DNA from: Bacteroides mediterraneensis
Lineage (GTDB): Bacteria; Bacteroidota; Bacteroidia; Bacteroidales; Bacteroidaceae
DNA: 64,000 bases
Direction of reading: 5' to 3'
Assembly: GCF_900128455.1 (NCBI RefSeq)
Contig: NZ_LT635783.1
Location: 2,443,935 to 2,507,934 of the forward strand
Positions 30,452 to 39,745 of this stretch are shown here, in pieces. Both the position numbers and the translations under genes were made by a program. The stretch's first letter is position 1; each line of letters starts with the position of its first letter. The notes beneath the pieces are model-generated. The model saw only the letters and a list, made by a program, of their open reading frames with translations, made no database searches and was not told the origin of the DNA.

Positions 30452-31573
30452 ATGATTGAATTGGCAAAACACATAGAAGTATTACTGCTGGAAAACGATT
30501 GCGTTATCGTTCCCGGCTTGGGAGGATTCATTGCCCACAGACGGCAAGCGGCCATCTCCACACAAACAGGAGAATTCCAGCCGCCCCTCCGCACCATTGG
30601 ATTCAATCCGCAGCTGGTGATGAACGACGGACTTCTGGTCCAGTCGTACATGCAGGCCTATAACACCGACTTCCCCGATGCGACCCGCCGGATTGAAAAG
30701 GTAGTCACTGAAATGAAAGACCAGTTGTACCAGCAGGGACAGGTCACCCTCGACCATGTAGGTACGATTTATTATAATATGAATGGAGGCTATGCCTTCG
30801 AGCCGGCTTCCCCGTCTTTCTTTACACCGGGACTGTATGGACTGGAAAGTTTTACGCTCCCATTGTTGAAAGCGCTTCCCGCAGACGAACCGAAGGAATA
30901 CAAACTTCCGGAGGTGAGCCGTCCCGCCACGGACAAAAAGCGACATTTCTCCCTGCGGCAGTTCACGCGCAATGCAGTGGCCATCGCTGCCGCCGTATGC
31001 CTGTTCTTCATCCTGTCCGTACCGGTAGAAAACACCTACATGGACGATGCGAACTATGCATCCCTCGGCTCGTTCAGTATGTTCGATGCCATCCGTAACC
31101 AGTCGGTAGCCACCAGCATACAGACTACAGCCCCGCAGTCTACCTCTCAAAAGACTGCCCAAAAACAGCAAAAGAAGAAACGCGTACGCAACAATGTCAA
31201 TACGCTCAAACCCGTAGCAGTCAAGACGGAAAAGATTGCAGCCGTTCCGGCAGTCAAGAAAGAAACCCAACCGGCTGTCAAAAAAGCACCGGCAGCCAAA
31301 CCGGCGGCTGCTCCCGCACCGGCACCTGCCACCGCTACAAGCAAAAAGAAGGCTTATATCATCGTGGCCAGCCTGACCACGGACAGTGATGCCCAGAAAG
31401 AACTGAAAAAGCTGCAGAAAAAAGGTTACAAGAACTGCAAAGTGCTGGAATCTGACGGACGTTTCCGCATCGCACTGGATGGTTATGCCAGTTCGGGAGA
31501 AGCCTATAAAAAGGTACAGGAACTGCGCAATCAGGAAGGATTCAAGAATGCTTGGGTTTTCACTTCAAAATAA
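30452..31573 (+). CDS. HU-like/SPOR domain cell-division associated membrane protein
   Basis: The likely start is ATG 30452 (MIELAKHIEVLLLEN), 373 residues. The N-terminal ~120 residues match the CCDC81-like HU domain pattern (NDCVIVPGLGGFIAH, NPQLVMNDGLLVQSY). One membrane helix follows at about 184-202, then a low-complexity Ala/Lys/Pro linker, then a C-terminal SPOR domain (KKAYIIVASLTTDSDAQKE) that binds denuded peptidoglycan at division sites. In Bacteroidetes this fusion recurs as a division-associated protein. Confidence 0.85.
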   Translation: MIELAKHIEVLLLENDCVIVPGLGGFIAHRRQAAISTQTGEFQPPLRTIGFNPQLVMNDGLLVQSYMQAYNTDFPDATRRIEKVVTEMKDQLYQQGQVTLDHVGTIYYNMNGGYAFEPASPSFFTPGLYGLESFTLPLLKALPADEPKEYKLPEVSRPATDKKRHFSLRQFTRNAVAIAAAVCLFFILSVPVENTYMDDANYASLGSFSMFDAIRNQSVATSIQTTAPQSTSQKTAQKQQKKKRVRNNVNTLKPVAVKTEKIAAVPAVKKETQPAVKKAPAAKPAAAPAPAPATATSKKKAYIIVASLTTDSDAQKELKKLQKKGYKNCKVLESDGRFRIALDGYASSGEAYKKVQELRNQEGFKNAWVFTSK

Positions 31574-31590
31574 ATACGCTTTAAAGACAG

Positions 31591-32130
31591 ATGAAAAGAG
31601 TAAGATGCCCCAAATGTGACAATTTCATCCAGTTTGATGAAACAAAATATAAAGAAGGACAGTCACTCGTCTTTATTTGTGACAACTGCAAGAAACAGTT
31701 CAGCATCCGTATCGGCAAGTCCAAACTGAACGCGGCCAACCGCAAGACTGAGGTGGTGGACGAAAAGGAAGGCGTGCAGGACTTCGGCAATGTACTGGCC
31801 GTAGAGAACGTGTTTGCCTACAAACAGGTGCTGCCGCTGCATGAAGGCGACAACCTCATCGGACGCCGGTGCAAGGGAAACGACATCGACATTCCCATCG
31901 AAAGCAACGACCCGAGCCTGGACCGCCGGCATTGCTACATCAACGTCAAAAAAGACAAACAAGGAAAAATCATTTATACGCTCCGTGACAACGACAGCAT
32001 CACGGGCACTTTTCTGATGAACGAAATACTGGGCCCGAAAGAGCGCGTCCGCATTGAAGACGGAGCCGTCATCACCCTCGGTGCCACAACCCTGATTCTG
32101 AGAGCGGCAGAAGGACAAACGGAAGAATAA
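31591..32130 (+). CDS. Zinc ribbon plus FHA domain protein
   Basis: The 179-residue protein starts with a zinc-ribbon motif CPKCDNF...CDNCKKQF (about 5-37), then an FHA domain: NLIGRRCKGNDIDIPIES, DRRHCYI, NDSITGTFLMNE. FHA domains bind phospho-threonine peptides, so this is probably part of a serine/threonine kinase signalling pathway or a scaffold. It follows the SPOR protein by 17 bp, and the hydrogenase operon begins 67 bp downstream. Confidence 0.85.
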   Translation: MKRVRCPKCDNFIQFDETKYKEGQSLVFICDNCKKQFSIRIGKSKLNAANRKTEVVDEKEGVQDFGNVLAVENVFAYKQVLPLHEGDNLIGRRCKGNDIDIPIESNDPSLDRRHCYINVKKDKQGKIIYTLRDNDSITGTFLMNEILGPKERVRIEDGAVITLGATTLILRAAEGQTEE

Positions 32131-32197
32131 CCGCCGCACTTATCTTCGTATATACAATTTAGGATAACTATAACACTAACAAACCTTTTACTCAATT

Positions 32198-33673
32198 ATG
32201 GCTTTTACAAACAACGTAATGATTGTCCGGCACAAACTGCTGGAAAACCTGGTTGCTTTATGGAAAGAAAATCAATTAGTAGAGAAAATCGACCGTATTC
32301 CTCTGGAACTCAGTCCGCGCCGTTCACAGCCGGTGGGACGCTGCTGTATCCACAAGGAACGTGCCGTTACCAAATATAAGCTGCTCCCGCTGTTGGGTTG
32401 GGATATGACCGACGAAACGGACGAGCTGACTCCCCTTTCTGAATATGCCCGCAAGACACTGGACCGCAAGGAAAGAATCAAGGAAAACATTCTCTGTGTC
32501 ATCGACGAGGCTTGTTCTTCCTGCGTGCAGGTGAACTACGAGGTAAGTAACCTTTGCCGGGGTTGTGTAGCCAGAAGCTGCTACATGAACTGTCCGAAAG
32601 GTGCCGTGCATTTCGACAAGAAAACCGGTCAGGCACGTATTGACCACGACAAGTGCATCAGCTGCGGCATCTGCCACAAGAGCTGTCCGTACCATGCCAT
32701 CGTGTACATCCCGGTACCGTGTGAGGAAGCTTGTCCGGTAAAGGCTATCAGCAAGGACGAACACTACATCGAGCACATCGACGAAAGCAAGTGTATCTAC
32801 TGTGGCAAGTGTCTGAATGCCTGCCCGTTTGGTGCCATTTTCGAAATTTCCCAGGTATTCGACGTATTGGAAGCCATCCGCAAGGGAGAACAGGTGATTG
32901 CCATCCCGGCTCCGTCGGTATTGGGACAGTTCGATGCCACCATCGACCAAGTTTACGGGGCATTGAAAGAAATCGGTTTTGCCGATGTGATTGAAGTGGC
33001 TGAAGGTGCCATGCATACCACCAGCAACGAGGCACACGAGCTGCTGGAGAAACTGGAAGAAGGACAGAAATTCATGACCACTTCCTGCTGTCCGTCGTAC
33101 ATCGAGCTGGTCAACAAGCACATTCCGGCCATGAAGCCTTACGTATCGAGCACCGGCTCTCCGATGTATTATGCAGCCCGCATCGCCAAACAGAAATACC
33201 CTAATGCCAAGGTGGTCTTCATCGGCCCGTGTATCGCCAAACGGAAAGAGGCACAGCGCGACGAATGTGTGGACTACGTGCTGACCTTCGAAGAACTTCA
33301 CCCGATGTTCCGCGGACTGGGCATCGAACTGGAAAAAGCCAATCCGTATAAGGTGGCCTACGAATCTGTCTGCGAGGCACACGGATTTGCACAGGCTGGT
33401 GGTGTGGCCGGAGCAGTGAAAGCTTACTTGGGCCCGAAAGCCAACGGCATCAAGATTATGCAGTTCTCCGACTTCACGAAGAAGAACATCGGGGTGCTTC
33501 GTGCATACGCCAAGACGGGCAAGGTAGACGCCCAGTTCATTGAAATGATGGCCTGCGAAGGCGGATGCGTGACCGGTCCGAGCGCACACAACGACCCGGT
33601 GGCCGGAAAACGCCAGTTGAACCAGGATTTGCTGAAACGTACCCTCAAGTACGAAAACAGCAATCAGGAATAA
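32198..33673 (+). CDS. [FeFe]-hydrogenase, group B-like, monomeric
   Basis: The 491-residue protein carries a Cys-rich accessory cluster region (CRGCVARSC and CNCP about 120-132; CISCGICHKSC 153-163; CIYCGKCLNAC 199-209) and the H-cluster domain. Signature motifs are TSCCPS at 295-300, PCIAK with Cys345, and MACEGGC with Cys453 and Cys457. The usual MPCxxK methionine is replaced by Gly in GPCIAK, typical of group B enzymes. It makes or uses H2 with a bifurcating or ferredoxin partner. Its three maturases follow in the same operon. Confidence 0.92.
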   Translation: MAFTNNVMIVRHKLLENLVALWKENQLVEKIDRIPLELSPRRSQPVGRCCIHKERAVTKYKLLPLLGWDMTDETDELTPLSEYARKTLDRKERIKENILCVIDEACSSCVQVNYEVSNLCRGCVARSCYMNCPKGAVHFDKKTGQARIDHDKCISCGICHKSCPYHAIVYIPVPCEEACPVKAISKDEHYIEHIDESKCIYCGKCLNACPFGAIFEISQVFDVLEAIRKGEQVIAIPAPSVLGQFDATIDQVYGALKEIGFADVIEVAEGAMHTTSNEAHELLEKLEEGQKFMTTSCCPSYIELVNKHIPAMKPYVSSTGSPMYYAARIAKQKYPNAKVVFIGPCIAKRKEAQRDECVDYVLTFEELHPMFRGLGIELEKANPYKVAYESVCEAHGFAQAGGVAGAVKAYLGPKANGIKIMQFSDFTKKNIGVLRAYAKTGKVDAQFIEMMACEGGCVTGPSAHNDPVAGKRQLNQDLLKRTLKYENSNQE

Positions 33674-33676
33674 TCC

Positions 33677-34723
33677 ATGAAAGAATTGATAGAACGCCTT
33701 TACCGGGAGCAGACACTGGCTCCCGGTGAATTGCGTACCCTTCTGCTGGAGTGCCGGGGGGAAGACCTCGACTTTCTCATGCAAAAGGCACGCACGGTAG
33801 CTCAAAGCCATTTCGGCAATAAAATCTATATCCGCGGCCTCATCGAAGTGGGCAACTGCTGCCACAACGACTGCTTGTATTGCGGCATCCGGAGAAGCAA
33901 CCGCCACCTGGAACGCTACCGCCTGGATGAGGAAACCATTCTGGCCTGCTGCCGCCACGGATACGAACTGGGATTCCGTACGTTTGTGCTGCAAGGAGGC
34001 GAAGACAACTATATGACCGATGAAAGGGTCACCTCAGTAGTGACCGCCATCCGCACCACCTTTCCCGATGTGGCCATCACCCTTTCCCTCGGTGAACGCC
34101 CCACCGTTTCCTACGAACGTTTTTTTCAGGCGGGAGCCAACCGCTACCTGCTGCGTCACGAGACGCACAACGAAGCCCATTACCATCGGCTGCATCCCGA
34201 CAGCATGTCACTGTCCAACCGTCTGCGGTGTCTGGACGACCTGAAACGCATCGGATTCCAGACGGGTACCGGCATCATGGTGGGAAGTCCGGGACAAACC
34301 GTCGATAACCTGGTGGAAGACATTCTCTTCATTGAGCAGTTCCGCCCTCAGATGATTGGCATCGGACCTTTCCTGCCGCATCACGACACTCCCTTTGCTT
34401 CCTGTCCGCCCGGAAGTCTGACGCAGACCCTGACGTTGCTCTCCATTTTCCGGCTGATGCACCCGCAGGCACTGATTCCCTCGACCACCGCATTGGCCAG
34501 CCTCACTCCCGACGGACGGGAGAAAGGTATACTGGCAGGCGGTAACGTGGTGATGCCCAACCTTTCGCCGGTAGAACAACGGAAGAAATATGCCTTGTAC
34601 GACCACAAAGCCTCCATGGGCTCGGAAGCCGCCGAAGGATTGCGCCTGCTGGCACAACGGCTGGCAGCCATCGGATATGAAATAGATAAAAGCCGCGGAG
34701 ACTATCCCGGCAAGACGTTATAA
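33677..34723 (+). CDS. hydE: [FeFe]-hydrogenase maturase HydE (radical SAM)
   Basis: This 348-residue radical SAM enzyme has the CxxxCxxC cluster motif with Cys62, Cys66 and Cys69 (CHNDCLYC), in the expected place for HydE. HydE, with HydG, builds the dithiomethylamine-containing H-cluster precursor. Start overlaps nothing; it follows the hydrogenase gene after 3 bp and precedes hydG after 14 bp. Length is normal. Confidence 0.93.
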   Translation: MKELIERLYREQTLAPGELRTLLLECRGEDLDFLMQKARTVAQSHFGNKIYIRGLIEVGNCCHNDCLYCGIRRSNRHLERYRLDEETILACCRHGYELGFRTFVLQGGEDNYMTDERVTSVVTAIRTTFPDVAITLSLGERPTVSYERFFQAGANRYLLRHETHNEAHYHRLHPDSMSLSNRLRCLDDLKRIGFQTGTGIMVGSPGQTVDNLVEDILFIEQFRPQMIGIGPFLPHHDTPFASCPPGSLTQTLTLLSIFRLMHPQALIPSTTALASLTPDGREKGILAGGNVVMPNLSPVEQRKKYALYDHKASMGSEAAEGLRLLAQRLAAIGYEIDKSRGDYPGKTL

Positions 34724-34737
34724 CTTACATTGCAACT

Positions 34738-36156
34738 ATGTACAAGATTGATTCTCAAAAGGCAGAGGAATTTATCTGCCACGAAGAAATTCTGGATACC
34801 CTGGAATATGCCCAAAGCAAGAGCCAGGACAAGGAACTGATACGTTCCATCATTGAAAAGGCCCGCCTGTGCAAGGGACTCTCCCACCGCGAGGCCGCCG
34901 TACTCTTGGAGTGCAACGACCCGGAACTGGTGGAGGAAATCTACCGTCTGGCCCGCGAAATCAAGCAGAAATTCTATGGCAACCGCATCGTGATGTTCGC
35001 CCCGCTATACTTGTCGAACTATTGCGTGAACAGCTGTACCTATTGTCCCTACCACGCGAAGAACAAGACCATCGCCCGCAAGAAACTGACACAGGAGGAC
35101 ATCCGCCGCGAGGTCATCGCCCTGCAGGACATGGGACACAAACGTCTGGCACTGGAAGCCGGCGAAGACCCTATCCACAATCCGCTTGAATATATTCTGG
35201 AGTCTATCCAGACCATCTATAGCATCAAGCACAAGAACGGAGCCATCCGACGGGTGAACGTGAACATTGCCGCCACTACGGTAGAAAACTACCGCCGTCT
35301 GAAAGAGGCTGGCATCGGTACTTATATCCTGTTTCAGGAAACCTACCACAAGGAGAACTACGAGAAACTGCATCCCAGAGGTCCGAAGAGCAACTATGCT
35401 TACCACACGGAAGCCATGGACCGCGCCATGCAAGGAGGCATTGACGACGTGGGTATCGGCGTATTGTTCGGCCTGAACACTTACCGCTACGATTTTGTGG
35501 GACTGCTGATGCATGCCGAACACCTGGAAGCGACCTACGGCGTAGGCCCGCACACCATCAGTGTGCCGCGTATCTGCTCGGCCGACGACATCGATGCTTC
35601 CACCTTCGAGAACGCCATCTCCGACGAAATATTTCAGAAGATTGTGGCCGTCATCCGCATCAGCGTGCCTTACACCGGTATGATTATCTCTACCCGTGAA
35701 TCACAACGTTCCCGCGAAAAAGTGCTGGCCCTCGGCGTATCACAAATCAGCGGGGGTTCCCGCACCAGCGTGGGAGGCTATGCCACCGAAGAACTGCCGG
35801 AAGAGAACTCGGCCCAGTTCGACGTGAGCGACCACCGCAGCCTGGATGAAATCGTGGCCTGGCTGCTGAAACTGGGCTATATTCCCAGCTTCTGTACGGC
35901 TTGCTACCGCGAAGGACGTACGGGCGACCGTTTCATGTCGCTGGTCAAGACCGGACAGATTGCCAACTGCTGTGCGCCCAATGCCCTGATGACACTTCAG
36001 GAATATCTTTATGACTATGCCTCACCGGAGACACGCCGTCTGGCAGAAGACATGATCCGCAAACAGATGGAAGAAATTCCCAATCCCGCCATCCGCAGAA
36101 GAGCGTTGGAAAATCTGGAACGGATTGCCGAAGGAAAGCGCGACTTCCGTTTCTAA
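34738..36156 (+). CDS. hydG: [FeFe]-hydrogenase maturase HydG (tyrosine lyase)
   Basis: This 472-residue radical SAM enzyme has the SAM cluster at Cys96, Cys100 and Cys103 (YCVNSCTYC) and C-terminal cysteines (FCTACYREGRTGDRF, IANCC) for the auxiliary cluster that binds the Fe(CO)2(CN) synthon. HydG cleaves tyrosine to make CO and cyanide ligands. It is followed 28 bp later by hydF, completing the maturation set. Confidence 0.93.
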   Translation: MYKIDSQKAEEFICHEEILDTLEYAQSKSQDKELIRSIIEKARLCKGLSHREAAVLLECNDPELVEEIYRLAREIKQKFYGNRIVMFAPLYLSNYCVNSCTYCPYHAKNKTIARKKLTQEDIRREVIALQDMGHKRLALEAGEDPIHNPLEYILESIQTIYSIKHKNGAIRRVNVNIAATTVENYRRLKEAGIGTYILFQETYHKENYEKLHPRGPKSNYAYHTEAMDRAMQGGIDDVGIGVLFGLNTYRYDFVGLLMHAEHLEATYGVGPHTISVPRICSADDIDASTFENAISDEIFQKIVAVIRISVPYTGMIISTRESQRSREKVLALGVSQISGGSRTSVGGYATEELPEENSAQFDVSDHRSLDEIVAWLLKLGYIPSFCTACYREGRTGDRFMSLVKTGQIANCCAPNALMTLQEYLYDYASPETRRLAEDMIRKQMEEIPNPAIRRRALENLERIAEGKRDFRF

Positions 36157-36184
36157 ATGTAGGACTTAAAGACTGATTAGACGT

Positions 36185-37369
36185 ATGAACGATACTCCCC
36201 GTGCCAACCGACTGCACATCGGTCTGTTTGGCAAACGCAACGCCGGAAAGTCGTCGCTGATCAATGCCCTGACGCACCAGGACACGGCCCTCGTGTCGGA
36301 AATCCCCGGCACGACCACCGACCCGGTTTTCAAGGCCATGGAAATCCATGGCCTCGGTCCCTGCGTGTTCATTGATACGGCCGGATTCGACGATGAAGGC
36401 GAACTGGGCGAACTTCGCATCCGCCAGACACAGCGTGCGCTGGAAAAGACAGACATCGCCCTGATGGTCTGCACCGACGACCATTTGGACGAAGAGCTGC
36501 ACTGGCAGCACCTGCTGAAGGAAAAGAATGTACCCATCATCTGGATATTGAACAAATGTGACCAACTGCCTGATGCCGAACAGACCATGCGCCGCATTGA
36601 AAAACAATGCGGACAAGTACCCTTATTGGTGAGCACCCTCACCGGACAAGGGCTGGACGACATTCTACGCAGCCTCCGGCACAAGTTGCCGGATGAAACC
36701 ATGGCACAAGGCATCGTAGGCCGGCTGGTGGAAGAAAACGACACCGTCATGCTGGTCATGCCGCAGGACATCCAGGCCCCCAAAGGCCGCCTCATCCTGC
36801 CGCAGGTACAGACCATCCGGGAACTGCTGGACCGCAAATGCCTGGTGATGAGCTGTACCACCGATAAGATTGATGCCATGCTGGCTGCCCTGGCCCGTCC
36901 GCCGAAGCTGATTATTACCGACTCACAGGTGTTCCGCACGGTGTATGACAAGAAACCGGCCGAGAGCCGCCTCACCTCCTTCTCCGTCCTCTTTGCCCAA
37001 TACAAAGGCGACATCGATTACTACTTGGAAGGAGCCAATGCCATCGCCCGGCTAACTCCCGAATCACGGGTACTGATTGCCGAAGCATGCACGCATGCCC
37101 CGCTGGCAGAAGACATCGGGCGGGTGAAAATTCCGAACATGCTCCGCAAGCGCATCGGCGAGAACCTGCAAATCGACATCGTATCGGGCACGGACTTCCC
37201 GGAAGACCTGACCCCGTACGACCTGATTATCCATTGCGGGGCCTGCATGTTCAACCGCAAGTATGTGCTGAACCGCATCGACCGGGCCCGCACCCAGCAG
37301 GTTCCCATGACCAACTACGGAGTGACCATTGCCTACCTGGCGGGGATTCTGGATAAGATAGATTACTGA
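36185..37369 (+). CDS. hydF: [FeFe]-hydrogenase maturation GTPase HydF
   Basis: The 394-residue protein has an N-terminal GTPase (G1 GKRNAGKSS at 16-24, then DTAGFDDEGE, NKCDQ) and the C-terminal iron-sulfur scaffold signature CTHAP (about 301-305) and HCGAC (about 352-356). HydF assembles the 2Fe subcluster and delivers it to the hydrogenase. The operon hydrogenase-hydE-hydG-hydF ends at a strong hairpin terminator. Confidence 0.93.
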   Translation: MNDTPRANRLHIGLFGKRNAGKSSLINALTHQDTALVSEIPGTTTDPVFKAMEIHGLGPCVFIDTAGFDDEGELGELRIRQTQRALEKTDIALMVCTDDHLDEELHWQHLLKEKNVPIIWILNKCDQLPDAEQTMRRIEKQCGQVPLLVSTLTGQGLDDILRSLRHKLPDETMAQGIVGRLVEENDTVMLVMPQDIQAPKGRLILPQVQTIRELLDRKCLVMSCTTDKIDAMLAALARPPKLIITDSQVFRTVYDKKPAESRLTSFSVLFAQYKGDIDYYLEGANAIARLTPESRVLIAEACTHAPLAEDIGRVKIPNMLRKRIGENLQIDIVSGTDFPEDLTPYDLIIHCGACMFNRKYVLNRIDRARTQQVPMTNYGVTIAYLAGILDKIDY

Positions 37370-37390
37370 TTCACCCCTCTATTCTATACA

Positions 37391-37432
37391 AAAAGGAGTG
37401 CCACTTACCTCCAGGTAGGCAGCACTCCTTTT
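37391..37432. terminator. Bidirectional terminator after the hydrogenase operon
   Basis: AAAAGGAGTGC (37391-37401) pairs with GCACTCCTTTT (37422-37432) around a loop of about 20 nt. Confidence 0.85.
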
Positions 37433-37448
37433 CATTCATACTACTAAA

Positions 37449-38177
37449 TTAATACACCGTTACTCGTTCTATTTCCTCAAAGTGCGGGAAAAGCAGATTG
37501 TTTTCCAGGTGAATATGCTCGAACAAGGCATCCACAAACGCCTCCAGTTCCTGCATCAGCAAACGGTAGCTGCCACAGCCATCCTGAGGCACCGCGAAAT
37601 GATTCGTCAGCTGAATGATGTGCAAGTAGCGGTTTCCCTCTCCTTCATGCTCCATCTTCATCACCCGGATAGGATTGGAAATCGTACCACAGTGCATCGG
37701 TGCCATACGCTGCCCCTGTTCCTTCGCCGCATACAGCTCATAAAGATACGGGAACAACACATTCTCCTCTTTCTGCAAGTGCATCTCCAAATCTTCCAGC
37801 GACTCACTCACCAACACCTTCAGTTCGTGCAGCTCCGGATGTGCCTCTCCATGCACACGCTCCACCTTTTCAAGCAATGCCAACAACTCCGGTCCATTGG
37901 CACGGATACCGCGGTGGTGTATCTTCAGGATATAATCCATCAGCAAGTCCAACGGCCATGAAGCAAACGGAATCCGTCCGTTCCCAGCCTCTTCCTGACG
38001 CGCCAATGTCTGCTCCACTTCTTCCACCGACAAGCCCAAATCGGCACAAGCCTTTTCCAACGTCACCTCGCCATGACAGCAGAAGTCGATGCCATATTTC
38101 TTAAACACTTTCGCTGCTGCAAAGTCATCGGCTACAATTTGTCCCACACTCGTATATTTCCAGTCTTTCGTTTCCAT
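37449..38177 (-). CDS. ric: Iron-sulfur cluster repair protein (RIC/YtfE/ScdA)
   Basis: I take ATG 38175-38177 (METKDWKYTSVGQI), 242 residues; an in-frame ATG at 38204 (MEINKKEKN) lies only 10 bp from the predicted transcript start and is less likely. The N-terminal ScdA domain includes YGIDFCCHGEVTLEKAC, and the C-terminal hemerythrin-like part has His/Glu ligands in HHRGIRAN, HPELHEL, KEENVLFPYL, KMEHEGEG, IHLENNLLFPHF. It repairs clusters damaged by nitric oxide or oxidants. Its promoter region carries a CRP/FNR-type palindrome. Confidence 0.9.
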   Translation of the reverse strand: METKDWKYTSVGQIVADDFAAAKVFKKYGIDFCCHGEVTLEKACADLGLSVEEVEQTLARQEEAGNGRIPFASWPLDLLMDYILKIHHRGIRANGPELLALLEKVERVHGEAHPELHELKVLVSESLEDLEMHLQKEENVLFPYLYELYAAKEQGQRMAPMHCGTISNPIRVMKMEHEGEGNRYLHIIQLTNHFAVPQDGCGSYRLLMQELEAFVDALFEHIHLENNLLFPHFEEIERVTVY

Positions 38178-38220
38178 ATTCTTTTCTTTTTTATTGATTT
38201 CCATTTTATTGATTACGAGT

Positions 38221-38229
38221 GCAAAGATA
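38221..38229 (-). promoter_or_regulatory. -7 box of the ric promoter
   Basis: The minus strand reads TATCTTTGC, a full TAnnTTTGY match; predicted start near 38214. Confidence 0.7.
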
Positions 38230-38250
38230 AGGCCTCCCCTCCAGAAACTT

Positions 38251-38266
38251 TGTCACCTATGTGACA
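38251..38266. promoter_or_regulatory. CRP/FNR-family-type palindrome upstream of ric
   Basis: TGTCAC-CTAT-GTGACA is a perfect 6-bp inverted repeat with a 4-nt centre, located about 44 bp upstream of the predicted ric transcription start, the class II activator position. It could bind a nitrosative or redox stress regulator of this family; the regulator is not identified here. Confidence 0.6.
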
Positions 38267-38333
38267 CCGACCTATAACGAAAGTTAAACCCGTGTTCTGC
38301 CGAAAAGAAGTGACACCGTATGCAGAAAAACAC

Positions 38334-38342
38334 TAACTTTGC
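38334..38342 (+). promoter_or_regulatory. -7 box of the CobW-type GTPase promoter
   Basis: TAACTTTGC matches TAnnTTTGY, 28 bp before the ATG at 38370. Confidence 0.65.
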
Positions 38343-38369
38343 AGGCACGTAAAAAAACAGAACAATAAG

Positions 38370-39635
38370 ATGAAAACAAAAGACATGCCTATACTCCTGC
38401 TCACCGGCTATCTGGGAAGCGGGAAAACCACTTTATTGAATTATTTGCTGAGTAACCGTGAAGGAATCAAGTTTGCCGTCATCGTGAACGACATCGGTGA
38501 AGTCAATATCGATGCGGAACTGATTCAGAAAGGCGGTATCGTAGGCCAAAAGGAAGACAGCCTCGTGGCCCTGCAGAACGGTTGCATCTGCTGTACGCTC
38601 CGCACCGACCTCATCGAACAGATTTTCGAACTGATGAAAATGCAGCGTTTCGACTACATCGTCATCGAAGCCAGCGGGGTATGTGAACCGGAACCTATCG
38701 CCCGTACCATCTGTTCCATTCCACAACTGGGTGGAGCCTATACCAAATACGGAACCTGCCGCCTCGACAACATCGTGACGGTGGTCGATGCCCTTCGTCT
38801 GCAAAGCGAATTTGACTGTGGAAAGGAACTGACCCGCAAGGATTTGGAAGAAGAAGACATTGCCAACCTGCTGATTCAGCAGATAGAGTTCTGTTCTACT
38901 ATCCTGCTGAACAAAGCTTCTGAAGTCAGCCCGGAAGAACTGGCCCGCATCCGAAGCATCATCCGTAACATCCAGCCCCGTGCGGAAATCATCGAATGTG
39001 ATTACGCAAAGGTAGATTTGGACAAGATTGTCGGTACCCACCGTTTCGACTACGAAAAGGTAGCGACTTCTGCAGCCTGGATTCACGAAATAGAACGTCC
39101 GGTGACCGAGGAAGAAGAGGCCGAAGCCCATGCGCACGAAGGACATCCCCATGACCATGATCATGAAGAACACGGGCATGACCACGAGCACGAAGCGCAT
39201 GAACATGACCACGAGCATGGACACCATCATCACGACCACGAACACCACCATGACGAAGGCGAAACGGAAGAATACGGTATCAGCAGTTTCGTGTACTACC
39301 GCCGTCCGGCCTTCGATATCCATAAGTTCGACCGTTTCCTGGCAACCAAATGGCCGCGCAACGTGATTCGTGCCAAAGGGGTATGCTACTTTGCCCACAA
39401 CCGTGACATGTCGTACCTCTTCGAACAGGCCGGACGCCAGAAACAGATTACGGAAGCCGGACTCTGGTATGCCACCATGCCCGAAGACGAGCTTATTGAA
39501 ATGATGAAACGCGAACCTGGACTGGTGAGAGACTGGGACGAACGCTACGGTGACCGCATGCAGAAGATTGTCTTCATCGGCCTGCACCTCGACAAGGAAC
39601 AGCTGATTAAAGACTTGGATGCTTGTCTGGAATAA
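38370..39635 (+). CDS. CobW-type metallochaperone GTPase with His-rich loop
   Basis: The 421-residue protein is a G3E GTPase: GYLGSGKTT at about 13-21 (Walker A), the CxCC metal-binding motif CICC (about 74-77), and a C-terminal CobW domain. Between them lies a long His/Asp/Glu-rich region (about 251-298, for example HDHDHEEHGHDHEH) that would chelate zinc or another metal. Such proteins deliver metal to client enzymes. It is transcribed divergently from ric across a shared control region. Confidence 0.88.
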   Translation: MKTKDMPILLLTGYLGSGKTTLLNYLLSNREGIKFAVIVNDIGEVNIDAELIQKGGIVGQKEDSLVALQNGCICCTLRTDLIEQIFELMKMQRFDYIVIEASGVCEPEPIARTICSIPQLGGAYTKYGTCRLDNIVTVVDALRLQSEFDCGKELTRKDLEEEDIANLLIQQIEFCSTILLNKASEVSPEELARIRSIIRNIQPRAEIIECDYAKVDLDKIVGTHRFDYEKVATSAAWIHEIERPVTEEEEAEAHAHEGHPHDHDHEEHGHDHEHEAHEHDHEHGHHHHDHEHHHDEGETEEYGISSFVYYRRPAFDIHKFDRFLATKWPRNVIRAKGVCYFAHNRDMSYLFEQAGRQKQITEAGLWYATMPEDELIEMMKREPGLVRDWDERYGDRMQKIVFIGLHLDKEQLIKDLDACLE

Positions 39636-39657
39636 CTTGAAACGAACTGAATAAAAA

Positions 39658-39713
39658 TATGCCTTCCTGAATCCGCCGGTTAAGCGCTTCAGGAAGGCAT
39701 ACTTGTTTTTTCA
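39658..39713. terminator. Hairpin terminator
   Basis: TATGCCTTCCTGAA (39658-39671) pairs with TTCAGGAAGGCATA (39688-39701), followed by a T-rich run; it separates the metallochaperone gene from the convergent GH28 gene. Confidence 0.8.
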
Positions 39714-39745
39714 CCTTATATATTATTGACCTTTCCGGCCTCTAC

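Noticed and set aside
32324-33994. 556-codon open frame on the minus strand opposite the hydrogenase and hydE
   Set aside because: It is the antisense of a clearly conserved enzyme with high GC codon bias; no promoter or ribosome site and no protein motif. Long antisense frames are common here.
38433-39587. 384-codon antisense frame opposite the metallochaperone gene
   Set aside because: A by-product of biased codon use; it has no features of a gene and overlaps a conserved GTPase completely.
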